Origin: Lentisphaerae bacterium GWF2_44_16
Lineage (GTDB): Bacteria > Verrucomicrobiota > Lentisphaeria > Victivallales > GWF2-45-14
Assembly: GCA_001803225.1 (NCBI GenBank)
Contig: MHBF01000075.1
Location: 1 to 46,357, forward strand
Reading direction: 5' to 3'
Length of the DNA: 46,357 nucleotides
Positions 8,473 to 17,531 of this stretch are shown here, piece after piece. The translations under genes were made by a program, and so were the position numbers. Below the pieces are notes generated by a model that was given only the letters and a program-made list of their open reading frames with translations, searched no databases and had not been told where the DNA came from. How positions within the stretch are numbered: the first letter of the stretch is position 1; every line of letters starts with the position of its first letter.

Positions 8473-10614
8473 GGGTATTTTGCCGAAGGCATTGAAATAA
8501 AGCACATAACACGGCTCATAGGCCGGGTCGGTGAAAAAGGCCTCTTCCGCAAGATGTCTGGCCGTATCGGAATTTCCTTTTCTGTAAGCATCCTCCCCCT
8601 GGACACTGAGACGAAGGGCTTTCATTCTGTCAGCCGGACTGATGACCTTGAAAAGCCTGTATGCGTTTTTGGTGAAACTGTACTCGGGAGGGGCTTCGAT
8701 ATAATAGAACCATTTGCATGAAACAGGCTTGTGGTACATGATATAGGCAGGGGATTTGCGGTTGACTTTGGACGCGGCGGCCATATATCTGTTTGAGTAA
8801 ATATGGAGCTGGGCTATATAACTGTAACTATAATCATAAAGCAGAAACTCTATCCCGTTGCGCAGACAGAATTTGTTCAGCTCCTCTTCCGTGCCGTGAA
8901 ACATGATATTGATATAATCTTCAACATATTTTCGTGTTTTTCCAAGTTCGAACTGGGGCTGAAGGAGTATTTTGGCCCCGCAGTAGGCCTTGAGCATTGG
9001 AGAAATGGTCATGTCCGCGAGAATGTTTTTGTCCTTCATGTCTGATTTTCTAAACCAGTCGATAAGCCCGGCGCTTTCCTTGAAGGAACCGCCTATGCCG
9101 TACTTTCTCGAAAGCATGAATGAAAGCTGGATTTCGGCGGAAAGAAAGAAAAGGACAATGATAACGACAACAAGTTTGGCAGTATATCCATTAAAAGACC
9201 TTACACATCTGTAAAGAACAAGAGGCAGAGCGACTGAAAGAAAAAGCACACAGAAAACATGATAGCGCACAATATATATGAACGCGATAAAATAAACTGT
9301 TGTCATGAAAAGAGGAAAAAATGAAGCGCCCAGTCCGCGACGAATGTTTTTTCTCACAAGCGGGGCAAAAACAGACGCGGCAAGAAGAAGCGCAAGCGCG
9401 ATAAGGGGGTAAGGAATAAAATATTTAGTTTCCTGCCAGGTATATTTGTTGACTGAATGCATGGAGGGAGTCCAAAGCATTCTGGCGTCGAAATTGAGTT
9501 TTTCGGGGTCAAGCGGCTTGACGTTCCAGTACTTTATTTTTGCTTTCATCAGCTCGGCGAAATGGCTGTAATTGCCGGAATAGGAATTAAATTTCAGAGT
9601 GGTGTACCATGCGCCGCAGAGAAAAACGAGTGAAATAACAAATACCGTCAATCTCCTGAAATAAGCGCCTTTTCCGAAAAAGTAGATCGACAGTATAAGA
9701 GGAAGAAGGATAATAATCAGAGGAGAGCATAAGAGCCGGTGCGTCTGATGGTACGGCACAAACAATCCGGCCATGACAACGGCAATAAAAATGACTGTCC
9801 AGGCATTCCGCCTTTTGACATTTATAACGGCGCCGCAGAGGAGCCGCACTATCTCGAAAACGGCCCATAGCCCGAAGCATATCTGACATATATCCCATGT
9901 GGCGACCGCAAGAAAAACCGTCATTCCAAGCAATATGAGCTTGAGAGGGGATGAACGCCTGAACGCCCAATACGCCAACATGAAAGAAGCAGTTATAAGC
10001 GGCAGGCAGAATTCGCCCCTGACGAGGTCCTGCGCGGTATAACGGGCAATGGCGGCAGGTGAAAACGCATGGAGCATGGCTCCGATAATCGCGAAATACC
10101 AGGGACAGCGGACTATGATGAGCCATAGGAAAATAAAGCCCGCCGTAAGACTTGTCCAGAGCCGTATCTGAAACCTTATCCAGTTCGTAAAATCAGGGTC
10201 ATCCTCATACAGGCTTGTCGTACCCGAAGGAGTAAAAAACATTTTTTTCAACTTGTAGCCGTAAGCAAGAAAATACTCAAGTCCCAGGGACATCTGTCCG
10301 GCTACGGGAATATCATCCATCCCCAGAAGAGACTTGTCACAGCCGGCAATTGATTTGCCTTTGGCAAGATCATGGGTGTATGAATACATTATGGCGCTTT
10401 CGATGGTGAACGGGACAAAATTATCCCTGAGAAACGGATTGAATCTGTTAAGTATGCCGGAAAGCGGGACCGGTTTATCGCCTATGGCCGCCGCTATGCT
10501 ATCGGCTTCCCCGTTATAGTGCCATGTGCGGGCGAAAAACGCACAGAGCACGGAAAAAAGAAATAGTGTAAAAATCAGAAAAGGATGAAGTTTTTTCAGG
10601 TTCGGGTATTTCAT
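8434..10614 (-). CDS. Large membrane protein, GT-C/STT3-like putative glycosyltransferase
   Basis: 726 residues with roughly twelve transmembrane segments and a soluble C-terminal part (~500-726). The first extracytoplasmic loop is long and acidic, with YEDDPDFTNWIRFQ, and a later segment is RYTAQDLVRGEFCLPL. This order resembles oligosaccharyltransferase STT3 and related GT-C enzymes, but the diagnostic WWDYG motif was not seen, so the assignment is tentative. The last ~70 residues (AYRKGNSDTARHLAEEAFFTDPAYEPCYVLY) look like a TPR-type helical hairpin. Its ATG overlaps the rpoN stop codon (TGATG), so it is translated after rpoN from the same mRNA. A terminator overlaps its 3' end. Confidence 0.65.
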   Translation of the reverse strand: MKYPNLKKLHPFLIFTLFLFSVLCAFFARTWHYNGEADSIAAAIGDKPVPLSGILNRFNPFLRDNFVPFTIESAIMYSYTHDLAKGKSIAGCDKSLLGMDDIPVAGQMSLGLEYFLAYGYKLKKMFFTPSGTTSLYEDDPDFTNWIRFQIRLWTSLTAGFIFLWLIIVRCPWYFAIIGAMLHAFSPAAIARYTAQDLVRGEFCLPLITASFMLAYWAFRRSSPLKLILLGMTVFLAVATWDICQICFGLWAVFEIVRLLCGAVINVKRRNAWTVIFIAVVMAGLFVPYHQTHRLLCSPLIIILLPLILSIYFFGKGAYFRRLTVFVISLVFLCGAWYTTLKFNSYSGNYSHFAELMKAKIKYWNVKPLDPEKLNFDARMLWTPSMHSVNKYTWQETKYFIPYPLIALALLLAASVFAPLVRKNIRRGLGASFFPLFMTTVYFIAFIYIVRYHVFCVLFLSVALPLVLYRCVRSFNGYTAKLVVVIIVLFFLSAEIQLSFMLSRKYGIGGSFKESAGLIDWFRKSDMKDKNILADMTISPMLKAYCGAKILLQPQFELGKTRKYVEDYINIMFHGTEEELNKFCLRNGIEFLLYDYSYSYIAQLHIYSNRYMAAASKVNRKSPAYIMYHKPVSCKWFYYIEAPPEYSFTKNAYRLFKVISPADRMKALRLSVQGEDAYRKGNSDTARHLAEEAFFTDPAYEPCYVLYFNAFGKIPKPSLSDFAKAKP

Positions 10615-12074
10615 CAGAACTCTTTACGTAAATGAGATGGTTGTATGTTCATTTCCTCCCGGTATTTGGCCACAGTCCGCCGTGCTACGGAAAAGCCCTG
10701 CTCTTTCAGGAGATGGGATATTTTTTCATCGGAAAGCGGTTTGGATGAATCCTCTTTTATAATCATATCACGGATTTTTTCCTTAACGCTTTTGGAGGAA
10801 AGCTCTTCGCCGTTCGCGGCTTGATATCCGCCGGAAAAGAAAAATTTGAATTCAAAAAGGCCCATAGGGGTCGTAATATATTTATTGGCAATCGCCCGGC
10901 TTATCGTGGTTTCATGCAAATCGAGTTTGTCGGCTACCTGCTGCATGGTCATAGGTTTAAGGTATTCAATGCCCTTTTCCAGGAACTCATGCTGCTGGGC
11001 GACTATGATTTCGGCAATTCTCCTGATAGTGCTCTGGCGGTGTTCAAGGCTCTTTATGAGCATTTTGCCGTTCAGGAGTTTTTCTTTGATATAACTTCTG
11101 GTTTCTTCCGGAGTCTTCGGGTCCTCAAGAAGCTTCAGATAGAGCTGAGATATCCTGAGACGCGGAAACTGGTCATCGTTTGAAAGTATGTTAAAATTAC
11201 CGCTTTCATCTTTTTCCACAGTCATTTCAGGTATGACGAAAACAGGGTTTTCAGGGGAAACTGCTGAACCCGGATAAGGATTGAGAAGACGGAGTTCTTC
11301 AAGCATAGCGTGAAGCTCTTCCAAACTTATTTTCAGGCGCTTTGCCACTTGCGGAAGATGGTTGCGGGCAATATCATCAAGATGCTCTCTGACAAGTTTC
11401 ATCATACATGGATTGTCCCGGCCCCGGCGCTTCAGCTGGAGTGAAAGACATTCCTTCAGGTCCCTGGCCCCGATACCCGGAGGATCAAATGCCTGAACAA
11501 AGGCGAGCGCCTTTTCCACCTCTCCAAGTTCCACGCCCGTAGTAGTTGCTATGTCAGCGATATGCGTCCTGAGATAGCCGTTGTCGTCAATGCTTCCTAT
11601 TATTTCTTCGGCTATCCTGGCCATACGGGGGTCGAGTTCTGAAAATCTCAATTGCTCAAGCATCTGCTCCTGCAATGAAGACTCTTCCGTCAGCGAATCA
11701 AAGAGATACTGTCTCTTCTCCTCGTCTTCTTCCGAATAAGAACGTCTGCTGTGAGTGGGCGGAAGATAATCCTGCCACGCGTCAGCGTACTGCATCAGTT
11801 CAGTAAGCTCTTCTTCGCTGCCGCCGGAAGTTTCGGCTTTGTTTTCCTCCCTCAAAGCGCCAGTGGCGGAAATATCCGAAATCAAATCTCCGGCAAGTTC
11901 CTCTGCCGCCGCCTTTTCCTGTTCCAGCACAGGATTATCGGCCAATTCCTGCGTGATTTTTTCCTGAAGCTGGAGAAGAGGAGTGACAAGTATTTCCAGA
12001 GACTGTATCTGCTGGGGAGCAAGTATCTGCTCCTGCTTTAATTCCTGAGATTGTGAAAGATTGTATTCAGCCAT
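10614..12074 (-). CDS. rpoN: RNA polymerase sigma-54 factor
   Basis: 486 residues. Region I at the N-terminus is Gln/Leu-rich (LAPQQIQSLEILVTPLLQLQ) and interacts with bacterial enhancer-binding proteins. An acidic region II (~55-130) and the core-binding domain with the GSIDDNGYLRTHIADIA block follow. The DNA-binding domain includes the helix-turn-helix MTMQQVADKLDLHETTISRA and the C-terminal RpoN box ARRTVAKYREEMNI, which reads -24 promoter elements. All regions are present, so the protein should be functional. It is the first gene of a two-gene unit with the STT3-like gene. Enhancer-binding activators were not found in the window. Confidence 0.96.
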   Translation of the reverse strand: MAEYNLSQSQELKQEQILAPQQIQSLEILVTPLLQLQEKITQELADNPVLEQEKAAAEELAGDLISDISATGALREENKAETSGGSEEELTELMQYADAWQDYLPPTHSRRSYSEEDEEKRQYLFDSLTEESSLQEQMLEQLRFSELDPRMARIAEEIIGSIDDNGYLRTHIADIATTTGVELGEVEKALAFVQAFDPPGIGARDLKECLSLQLKRRGRDNPCMMKLVREHLDDIARNHLPQVAKRLKISLEELHAMLEELRLLNPYPGSAVSPENPVFVIPEMTVEKDESGNFNILSNDDQFPRLRISQLYLKLLEDPKTPEETRSYIKEKLLNGKMLIKSLEHRQSTIRRIAEIIVAQQHEFLEKGIEYLKPMTMQQVADKLDLHETTISRAIANKYITTPMGLFEFKFFFSGGYQAANGEELSSKSVKEKIRDMIIKEDSSKPLSDEKISHLLKEQGFSVARRTVAKYREEMNIQPSHLRKEF

Positions 12075-12109
12075 ATACCCCTAATTATGTATCAGTGACA
12101 TTAATATAA

Positions 12110-12126
12110 ATTGTAGTATTTACAAT
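12110..12126. promoter_or_regulatory. Inverted repeat in the rpoN/MBL-fold divergent promoter region
   Basis: ATTGTA (12110-12115), GTATT, TACAAT (12121-12126) form a 6-base dyad overlapping the -35 box (12119-12124) of the rightward promoter. It could be an operator affecting either direction. The dyad is visible; the protein that reads it is unknown. Confidence 0.35.
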
Positions 12127-12147
12127 ATTGCCTCAAGCCTGTATAAT
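12119..12147 (+). promoter_or_regulatory. Strong sigma-70 promoter for the MBL-kinase operon
   Basis: TTTACA (12119-12124) and a perfect TATAAT (12142-12147) are separated by 17 bases, ten matches... the -35 box matches five of six consensus bases. Transcription would start near 12154, giving a ~65-base leader before ATG 12220. Confidence 0.7.
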
Positions 12148-12219
12148 AAAATAAGGAATCGATATTTTTCGAAAAATTAATTGAAGACGCGTTTCAAAAA
12201 AGTGAACGGAGAAAATAAA

Positions 12220-12999
12220 ATGGCATCGGGAATAAGCATTCTCGGGAGCGGAAGCCTGGGAAATTCTATTTTAATACACAACGCGGAGAACGGCATACTG
12301 GTTGATGCCGGTTTCAGCCGCAAGGAGATATTGAACAGGTTAAACTTGTTACAGATAGAGCCATCCATAATAAAGGCGCTCCTCATAACACATGAACATG
12401 AAGATCACGTGAGGGGTTCGCGTATCCTTGCGGACCACCTCGGAATTTCCACCTACCTCACAGACGAAACATTCAGATACCTCCGGAGTTCAAACAAAAT
12501 AGGAGAGAAAAAAGTCCTATTCGACCCGGGCAGTCCATTCCAGATTGAAGGGTTTAATATTGAACCGTTTACGGTCCAACACGACGCGCTTCAGACAGTA
12601 GGCTTCATCATCGGGACGGGCGATCATAAAATAGGCATCGCGACAGACCTCGGGCACTTGAACAGACTCGCCATACAGAGGCTTCGAGGATGTGACGCCA
12701 TAGTACTGGAGTGCAATTACGATACAAGCATGCTGCGTGATTCAGAACGCCCGTTTTTTATAAAAAAACGCATAATGGGAAGACACGGGCATTTGAACAA
12801 TGAGGACGCCATCAATGCTTTCGATGAAATAATAACAGAAAAAACACGCTTTATTTTTCTCGCCCACATCAGTCTGGAATGCAATAGTTATGAACTTGTG
12901 AGAAATTTAGCGCTTGAGAAATTGAAGATAATGCAACGGACTGATATATTACTAAACGTTATAGAACAGTCCCGACCTCTCAATACGGTCTGGATTTAG
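12220..12999 (+). CDS. MBL-fold metallohydrolase of the YycJ/WalJ type
   Basis: About 259 residues. The metal-binding motif THEHEDH (HxHxDH) is near residue 60, followed by further ligands in IATDLGHL and the C-terminal FLAHISLECNSY. The opening SILGSGSLGNSILI matches the SxGSSGNS start of the YycJ/WalJ group, which are putative single-strand or double-strand 5' exonucleases linked in Firmicutes to the WalRK regulon. ATG 12220 is preferred because GGAG lies 8 bases upstream (12208-12211). The upstream in-frame TTG at 12181 has no such site. It is followed after 24 bases by the Ser/Thr kinase gene. Confidence 0.88.
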   Translation: MASGISILGSGSLGNSILIHNAENGILVDAGFSRKEILNRLNLLQIEPSIIKALLITHEHEDHVRGSRILADHLGISTYLTDETFRYLRSSNKIGEKKVLFDPGSPFQIEGFNIEPFTVQHDALQTVGFIIGTGDHKIGIATDLGHLNRLAIQRLRGCDAIVLECNYDTSMLRDSERPFFIKKRIMGRHGHLNNEDAINAFDEIITEKTRFIFLAHISLECNSYELVRNLALEKLKIMQRTDILLNVIEQSRPLNTVWI

Positions 13000-13023
13000 C
13001 ATAGTAGAACTCAAGAGGCTGAA

Positions 13024-15645
13024 ATGGCAGACGAAGATACAGTACCACAAAACAAGGAAAACAGTACAGGCGGCGAAACAACCCCTGAAGCGGGAATAAA
13101 AGCCCAGACAGAAGAGTCACGGTCAGTTGAAAATCCGGAAAATACCGCTCCATCAGAAAGCACAGAAAAAAATCCGGCAGACGCGGAAAACGCCGCTTCA
13201 TCAGAAGGTACAGAGGAAAATCCGCCCCCTCCTCAGCCTGAAGCTGACGGCAACGCAGTACCAAAGGAAAAACGCGTTCTCAAAATATCATGCCACAAGT
13301 GCCAGCAGAAACTTGATGTAACTTCCCTTGAACCGTTTTCACATTTTGCCTGTCCTTCCTGCGAAACAGACATGATAGTGCCGAAATGGTTTGACAACTA
13401 TCTGCTCGAAGAAACAGGCGGAGCAGGCGGCATGGCCACCGTTTACAGAGCGCTTGACCTGGCCCTGGACCGCGAAGTAGCCATCAAAATACTTAACCCG
13501 GAAGTGGCCAGCCAAAAGGAAAGAAGCGAACTGTTCCTCCATGAGGCCCGGACCGCGGCGACAATCAACCATTACGCGGTCATCCCTATTTATACATGCG
13601 GTGAATTTGAAAACCAGCCTTACATGCTGATGCAGTACATGAGCAACGGCTCTCTCGAACAAAAAATAAAATCCCCGCATTATCCCCTCCCCATAAAAGA
13701 TGTGGTAAGATGGATACGCGATACAGCCGAAGGCCTCGATAACGCTAAACGGCACGGAATAATCCACCATGACATCAAGCCCGGCAACATAATGCTCGAC
13801 AACGAAGGCAACGCTAAAATAGGCGACTTCGGTATCGCTCAGGCCATAAATGATTACAGAACAAATAAAATTTTTGAAATAACAAAATCATGGGTCAGCC
13901 CTCACTATGTAAGCCCTGAAAAAATCCTCAACGGCAAAGAGGATTACCTTGGCGACATATACAGCCTCGGCGCGACTTTCTACCATCTTATCACCGGTTC
14001 AACGCCTTTCGACCATGATGATATAAATGAACTGATAAGAATGAGGCTCCACAAAGACCCGGTCCCGCCAATCCAGAAACGCAAGGACATCCCTCCCGAA
14101 ATATCACAGCTCATAGAATCCATGATGAACAGGGAGCCCGACAAAAGACCCGGATACAGAGATATAATAAAAACACTCAATACATTGATAAAAACACTTA
14201 CATCCAACGCAAAAGAAAAATCAATGTACAAAACGTCCAGAACAATTTCAGTAACAAAGTCAGCGATAGAGAAAAGCCAGAAACAGCTTGCGGAAGTCAG
14301 AAAAGAAGTCAAGAAAAAGAAGCAGATATCCATATTCATTTACATAGCCGCCCCTCTTCTCCTCCTTCTCGCAGCCGGAACGTTTGCCGCATGGTACTTC
14401 AAGCCTTTCGGCATTTTTTCTTCAGAAAGCTCCATGGATATCCCCGAAGATCTCATGCCGGAAGTTACCTTGGCATTCTCCGTAGCCAATGTATCCAAAG
14501 CCGAGGAACTCTCCCGTAAATCACTTGAAGACAATGATGAAAGCCTCATCACAAGGGAGCAGGCCGCTCTTCAACTCGCCCTTTCAAATTTCCTGAACAA
14601 CAACAAACACGCCAGAGAAAACTGTTCGTATATCATCGACAAGCTCATGGAAATTGAAATTCCCGAAACAGCCCCCTCCATAGCGCTGCTCAGATTTCTT
14701 GAACGACCGGAGATATCACCGGAAGCATTGTCTCTTCGCCTTTCAGACGAAGGCCCCCTCCTTCTTGTCGGCAAACTGACCGTCTTCCTGAGAAATATGT
14801 ATGACAAGGCCCCTCAGGAAAAAATAATGTTTTCTGTCAGTCTTTATGAAGAGGCCTCCTCTTTATATCCCGACAAATACTGGGGCAATGTATGGAAAAA
14901 AAGACTTGACACATGGAAAAAATGGCTGACACATAAAGAAGGTAATCCCGACTTGCTGGAGCCTCTCATATCCGGCAAAGCAAAAAAAACAGCAGGAAGT
15001 GAAAAAGAAACCGCCCTGAAACCCAAATCTTCCGTTCCCGGAAAACAAAACACGCCAAACGTGAAAAATCTGAAACCCGAACTTACCTTGAACTGGCTTG
15101 CGCCAGCAAGAACTTTTGCGGCATTGCGTCCAAGACCTGCCGACTATTCGATGAAACAGGAATACCTGCCTCCATATCTGCAATCCCTCACTCGGGAACA
15201 ACAACAGATAGAAGAGGCAAGGGCCCGGAGAATCATCTCAATGAAAGCGGACCTTCTGAAAAAAATAAGCAGAATACCCTACGAAGGAAAAAATCTCGAA
15301 CTGAAAAACGGCACGGTTTTTGCCAGCGGTTCTATCAGCGGCAACGCGAATATTCTGATACTCAAAGCCAGTGACGGAAAACACTTCAGATTGAAATGGT
15401 CAGACATTACGTTCAAAACGTTAAGTGAAATATTTGCTTACTATCTCCAAATAAGGGAAGACGCGTTGAAATCAGGTCTCATATCAGGTACATCGGAAAA
15501 AAGCACGATCGCGCAAGGCTATCTGAGCCTTGCTATACTTTGCGACTGGTATGGCTATCTTGAGGAAACCATCAACTTCGCCAGAAAAGCATCTGAAGTG
15601 GACCCCTCTGTTAAAAACGACATTGAAAAATACATTCTAAAATAA
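13024..15645 (+). CDS. Membrane-anchored Ser/Thr protein kinase with N-terminal zinc ribbon
   Basis: 873 residues. Residues 1-85 are acidic and low-complexity, with an imperfect internal repeat (SESTEKNP, SEGTEENP). A zinc ribbon (CHKC ... CPSC) lies at ~90-115. The Hanks-type kinase domain (~126-395) has GGAGGMATVY (Gly loop), VAIKIL (Lys), HEAR (Glu), HHDIKPGNIML (catalytic loop), GDFGIA and SPHYVSPE. The HRD motif reads HHD, so the Arg is replaced and activation-loop control may differ. One transmembrane helix lies at ~437-457 (YIAAPLLLLLAAGTFAAWYF). The ~400-residue extracytoplasmic part is unlike PASTA domains and ends in TPR-like helices. It is followed 20 bases later by the degenerate sensor-kinase gene. 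Confidence 0.92.
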   Translation: MADEDTVPQNKENSTGGETTPEAGIKAQTEESRSVENPENTAPSESTEKNPADAENAASSEGTEENPPPPQPEADGNAVPKEKRVLKISCHKCQQKLDVTSLEPFSHFACPSCETDMIVPKWFDNYLLEETGGAGGMATVYRALDLALDREVAIKILNPEVASQKERSELFLHEARTAATINHYAVIPIYTCGEFENQPYMLMQYMSNGSLEQKIKSPHYPLPIKDVVRWIRDTAEGLDNAKRHGIIHHDIKPGNIMLDNEGNAKIGDFGIAQAINDYRTNKIFEITKSWVSPHYVSPEKILNGKEDYLGDIYSLGATFYHLITGSTPFDHDDINELIRMRLHKDPVPPIQKRKDIPPEISQLIESMMNREPDKRPGYRDIIKTLNTLIKTLTSNAKEKSMYKTSRTISVTKSAIEKSQKQLAEVRKEVKKKKQISIFIYIAAPLLLLLAAGTFAAWYFKPFGIFSSESSMDIPEDLMPEVTLAFSVANVSKAEELSRKSLEDNDESLITREQAALQLALSNFLNNNKHARENCSYIIDKLMEIEIPETAPSIALLRFLERPEISPEALSLRLSDEGPLLLVGKLTVFLRNMYDKAPQEKIMFSVSLYEEASSLYPDKYWGNVWKKRLDTWKKWLTHKEGNPDLLEPLISGKAKKTAGSEKETALKPKSSVPGKQNTPNVKNLKPELTLNWLAPARTFAALRPRPADYSMKQEYLPPYLQSLTREQQQIEEARARRIISMKADLLKKISRIPYEGKNLELKNGTVFASGSISGNANILILKASDGKHFRLKWSDITFKTLSEIFAYYLQIREDALKSGLISGTSEKSTIAQGYLSLAILCDWYGYLEETINFARKASEVDPSVKNDIEKYILK

Positions 15646-15665
15646 GGTAAAAGCAGGTTAAAAAT

Positions 15666-17324
15666 ATGAAAATCGCAAGAAAATTCATGCTCTATGTGGG
15701 CGGAATAGCTACACTGATCACCCTCCTTTCTCTGTTCTTCATATCTTTCAGCCTCAACTCAATCCTCTACGAGCTTGAAGAGCAAAAAGCCAACGAAAAA
15801 AATCAAAACCTCTATCAGATAGTCGAAAAACAAATAAACGGAATGACCCTTGCCACCGGCTTTATGGCGGCTTTCGGCCTGCTTATATTCTTCATTCAGC
15901 TCATTTACATATCAAGAAGAATCGTGGCGCCCCTTAACAAAGCTGTCGATTTCTCGAACAACCTCGCCAAGGGAGACTTCAACGCAAAACTCCCGAAAGG
16001 CGCTTACACCGATGAAATAGGCGAACTTATAAAATCTCTCAATTTTATGAGAGACAGACTCCAGAACTCCATCATCAAACTCCAGAAAAGTCACATGCGG
16101 GAAACTATCGCCAGAAAGGACGCCGAGTCAGCAAATAATCTCAAATCAGATTTTCTCGCCAACATGTCCCTTGAACTTCGCAACCCGTTGAATTCAATAA
16201 TAGGTTTCTCAAGTCTGATAATGAAAGACATAGGCAAAGGCCGCTATGACGATAGCCTCCAGCAGAAAGTTTCAACTATCCACGAAAGTGCCGAGGCCCT
16301 TAACGGCCTTATATCCAATCTCCTCGAATTGTCAAAGCTGGATTCTTCCGAAACATCCATAAGCATATCGAAGTTTGAAACCGCCGCATTAATGAGAGAG
16401 CTCATAAATACAAATATCGCTGCCGCTGAAGATAAAAACATCTCCATTGAAAACCACTTTTCATCAGACGCTCCTCAAAATATAATCTGCGACAGGGATA
16501 TACTTTTCCAGATACTCAATGTATTGATATCCACAATGATAAATTATTCCAACATCGGCAATTCCGTTTCTTTCGGATGCAAATCCAGCGGCACAAAAAT
16601 AGTCTTCTGGCTGAGAACATATTCCTCCTGGCAGTCTATCCCGCTCTCCTCCATATATAATAAATATGTAAATGAGAAAACCGAACAGCTCCCCGTGGGA
16701 ATAGGTGCCGTGCTTCTCAACCTTACCATAGCGAAAACAAACACCACACTATTGGGCGCCGAACTTAAAACCGAGACCGAAAAGGATTCTCATTCGCTTT
16801 TCACCATCACATTCAACAAAGACGATTTGCTTCCACAGGAAGAGGAGGAAACCTCCACTATTCATACGGCCACCAATATAAAGGACAGGCTTACTTCAAA
16901 TAAGGAATTCAAGACAGAAACGTCCAAGTTCAGGGTTATAGCCCCTGCCCCCAAAAGATCATTATCAATACTCCTCACCGAAGACAATGAAGCGAGTAGA
17001 ATGCTTATTGAGCTTACATTGAAAGGTCTTAACTGCACACTGGAATGCGCGGAGGATGGCATCGTCTGTATGGAGAAACTCTCAAAGAAAAAGTTTGACC
17101 TCCTGCTTCTGGATCTCCAGATGCCCAATATGGACGGGTTTACCGTAATAGAAAAATTGAGAAAAGACAGAAATTTCGACAATATGCCCATTATAGTCAT
17201 TTCAGCCTATCTTGAAAACAGTGACAAAAATAAACTCATCCAGGCCGGCGCGACCGACTGTATAATAAAGCCCATAAACATTGATGAACTGCTCAATACT
17301 ATTAAACGCCTGGCAGCCTCCTGA
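15666..17324 (+). CDS. Hybrid sensor-kinase-like protein lacking the phosphoacceptor His, with intact receiver
   Basis: 552 residues. Two transmembrane helices (~8-30 and ~62-83) flank a very short loop, followed by HAMP (~84-136), a HisKA-like segment (~160-225), an HATPase-like region (~260-385) and a receiver (~430-550). The H-box reads FLANMSLELRNPLNS, with Leu (codon CTT) where His is expected. The N-box reads ISTMINYS rather than a form with the catalytic Asn, and no DxGxG box is visible. The receiver is complete: TEDNE, the phospho-Asp in LLLDLQMPNMDG, ISAY, and Lys in IIKPI. So the protein probably cannot autophosphorylate and may be driven by another kinase or act as a scaffold. It follows the Ser/Thr kinase by 20 bases. 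Confidence 0.9.
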   Translation: MKIARKFMLYVGGIATLITLLSLFFISFSLNSILYELEEQKANEKNQNLYQIVEKQINGMTLATGFMAAFGLLIFFIQLIYISRRIVAPLNKAVDFSNNLAKGDFNAKLPKGAYTDEIGELIKSLNFMRDRLQNSIIKLQKSHMRETIARKDAESANNLKSDFLANMSLELRNPLNSIIGFSSLIMKDIGKGRYDDSLQQKVSTIHESAEALNGLISNLLELSKLDSSETSISISKFETAALMRELINTNIAAAEDKNISIENHFSSDAPQNIICDRDILFQILNVLISTMINYSNIGNSVSFGCKSSGTKIVFWLRTYSSWQSIPLSSIYNKYVNEKTEQLPVGIGAVLLNLTIAKTNTTLLGAELKTETEKDSHSLFTITFNKDDLLPQEEEETSTIHTATNIKDRLTSNKEFKTETSKFRVIAPAPKRSLSILLTEDNEASRMLIELTLKGLNCTLECAEDGIVCMEKLSKKKFDLLLLDLQMPNMDGFTVIEKLRKDRNFDNMPIIVISAYLENSDKNKLIQAGATDCIIKPINIDELLNTIKRLAAS

Positions 17325-17421
17325 ACAAAATTCAATCTTTTTTCACTTCAGGACTAAATTTCCTGCCATTTCTGCCGATATGTGGGGATATACGGGGTGG
17401 AGGGCTCTTAATCAAGTCTTT

Positions 17422-17455
17422 CACAATGCAATTAGTCGCGATTAATTGCATTGTG
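17422..17455. repeat. 34-base near-perfect palindrome after the kinase operon
   Basis: CACAATGCAATTA (17422-17434) pairs perfectly with TAATTGCATTGTG (17443-17455). The 8-base centre GTCGCGAT itself contains TCGCGA, leaving only one mismatched pair in the whole palindrome. There is no T-run directly after it on either strand, so it is not a normal terminator. It could be a protein-binding site or a transcript-end structure. Confidence 0.6.
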
Positions 17456-17477
17456 CCGTATTGTTGTTTTGAAAACC

Positions 17478-17500
17478 AGCTCAAATTGCCTGAGCTTTTT
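17478..17500 (+). terminator. Candidate terminator of the kinase operon
   Basis: AGCTCA (17478-17483) pairs with TGAGCT (17491-17496), followed by TTTT and then a T/A-rich stretch. The stem is short, so strength is uncertain. Confidence 0.5.
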
Positions 17501-17531
17501 AATATTTACTTTTTCCTATTCTTTCTTCTAG

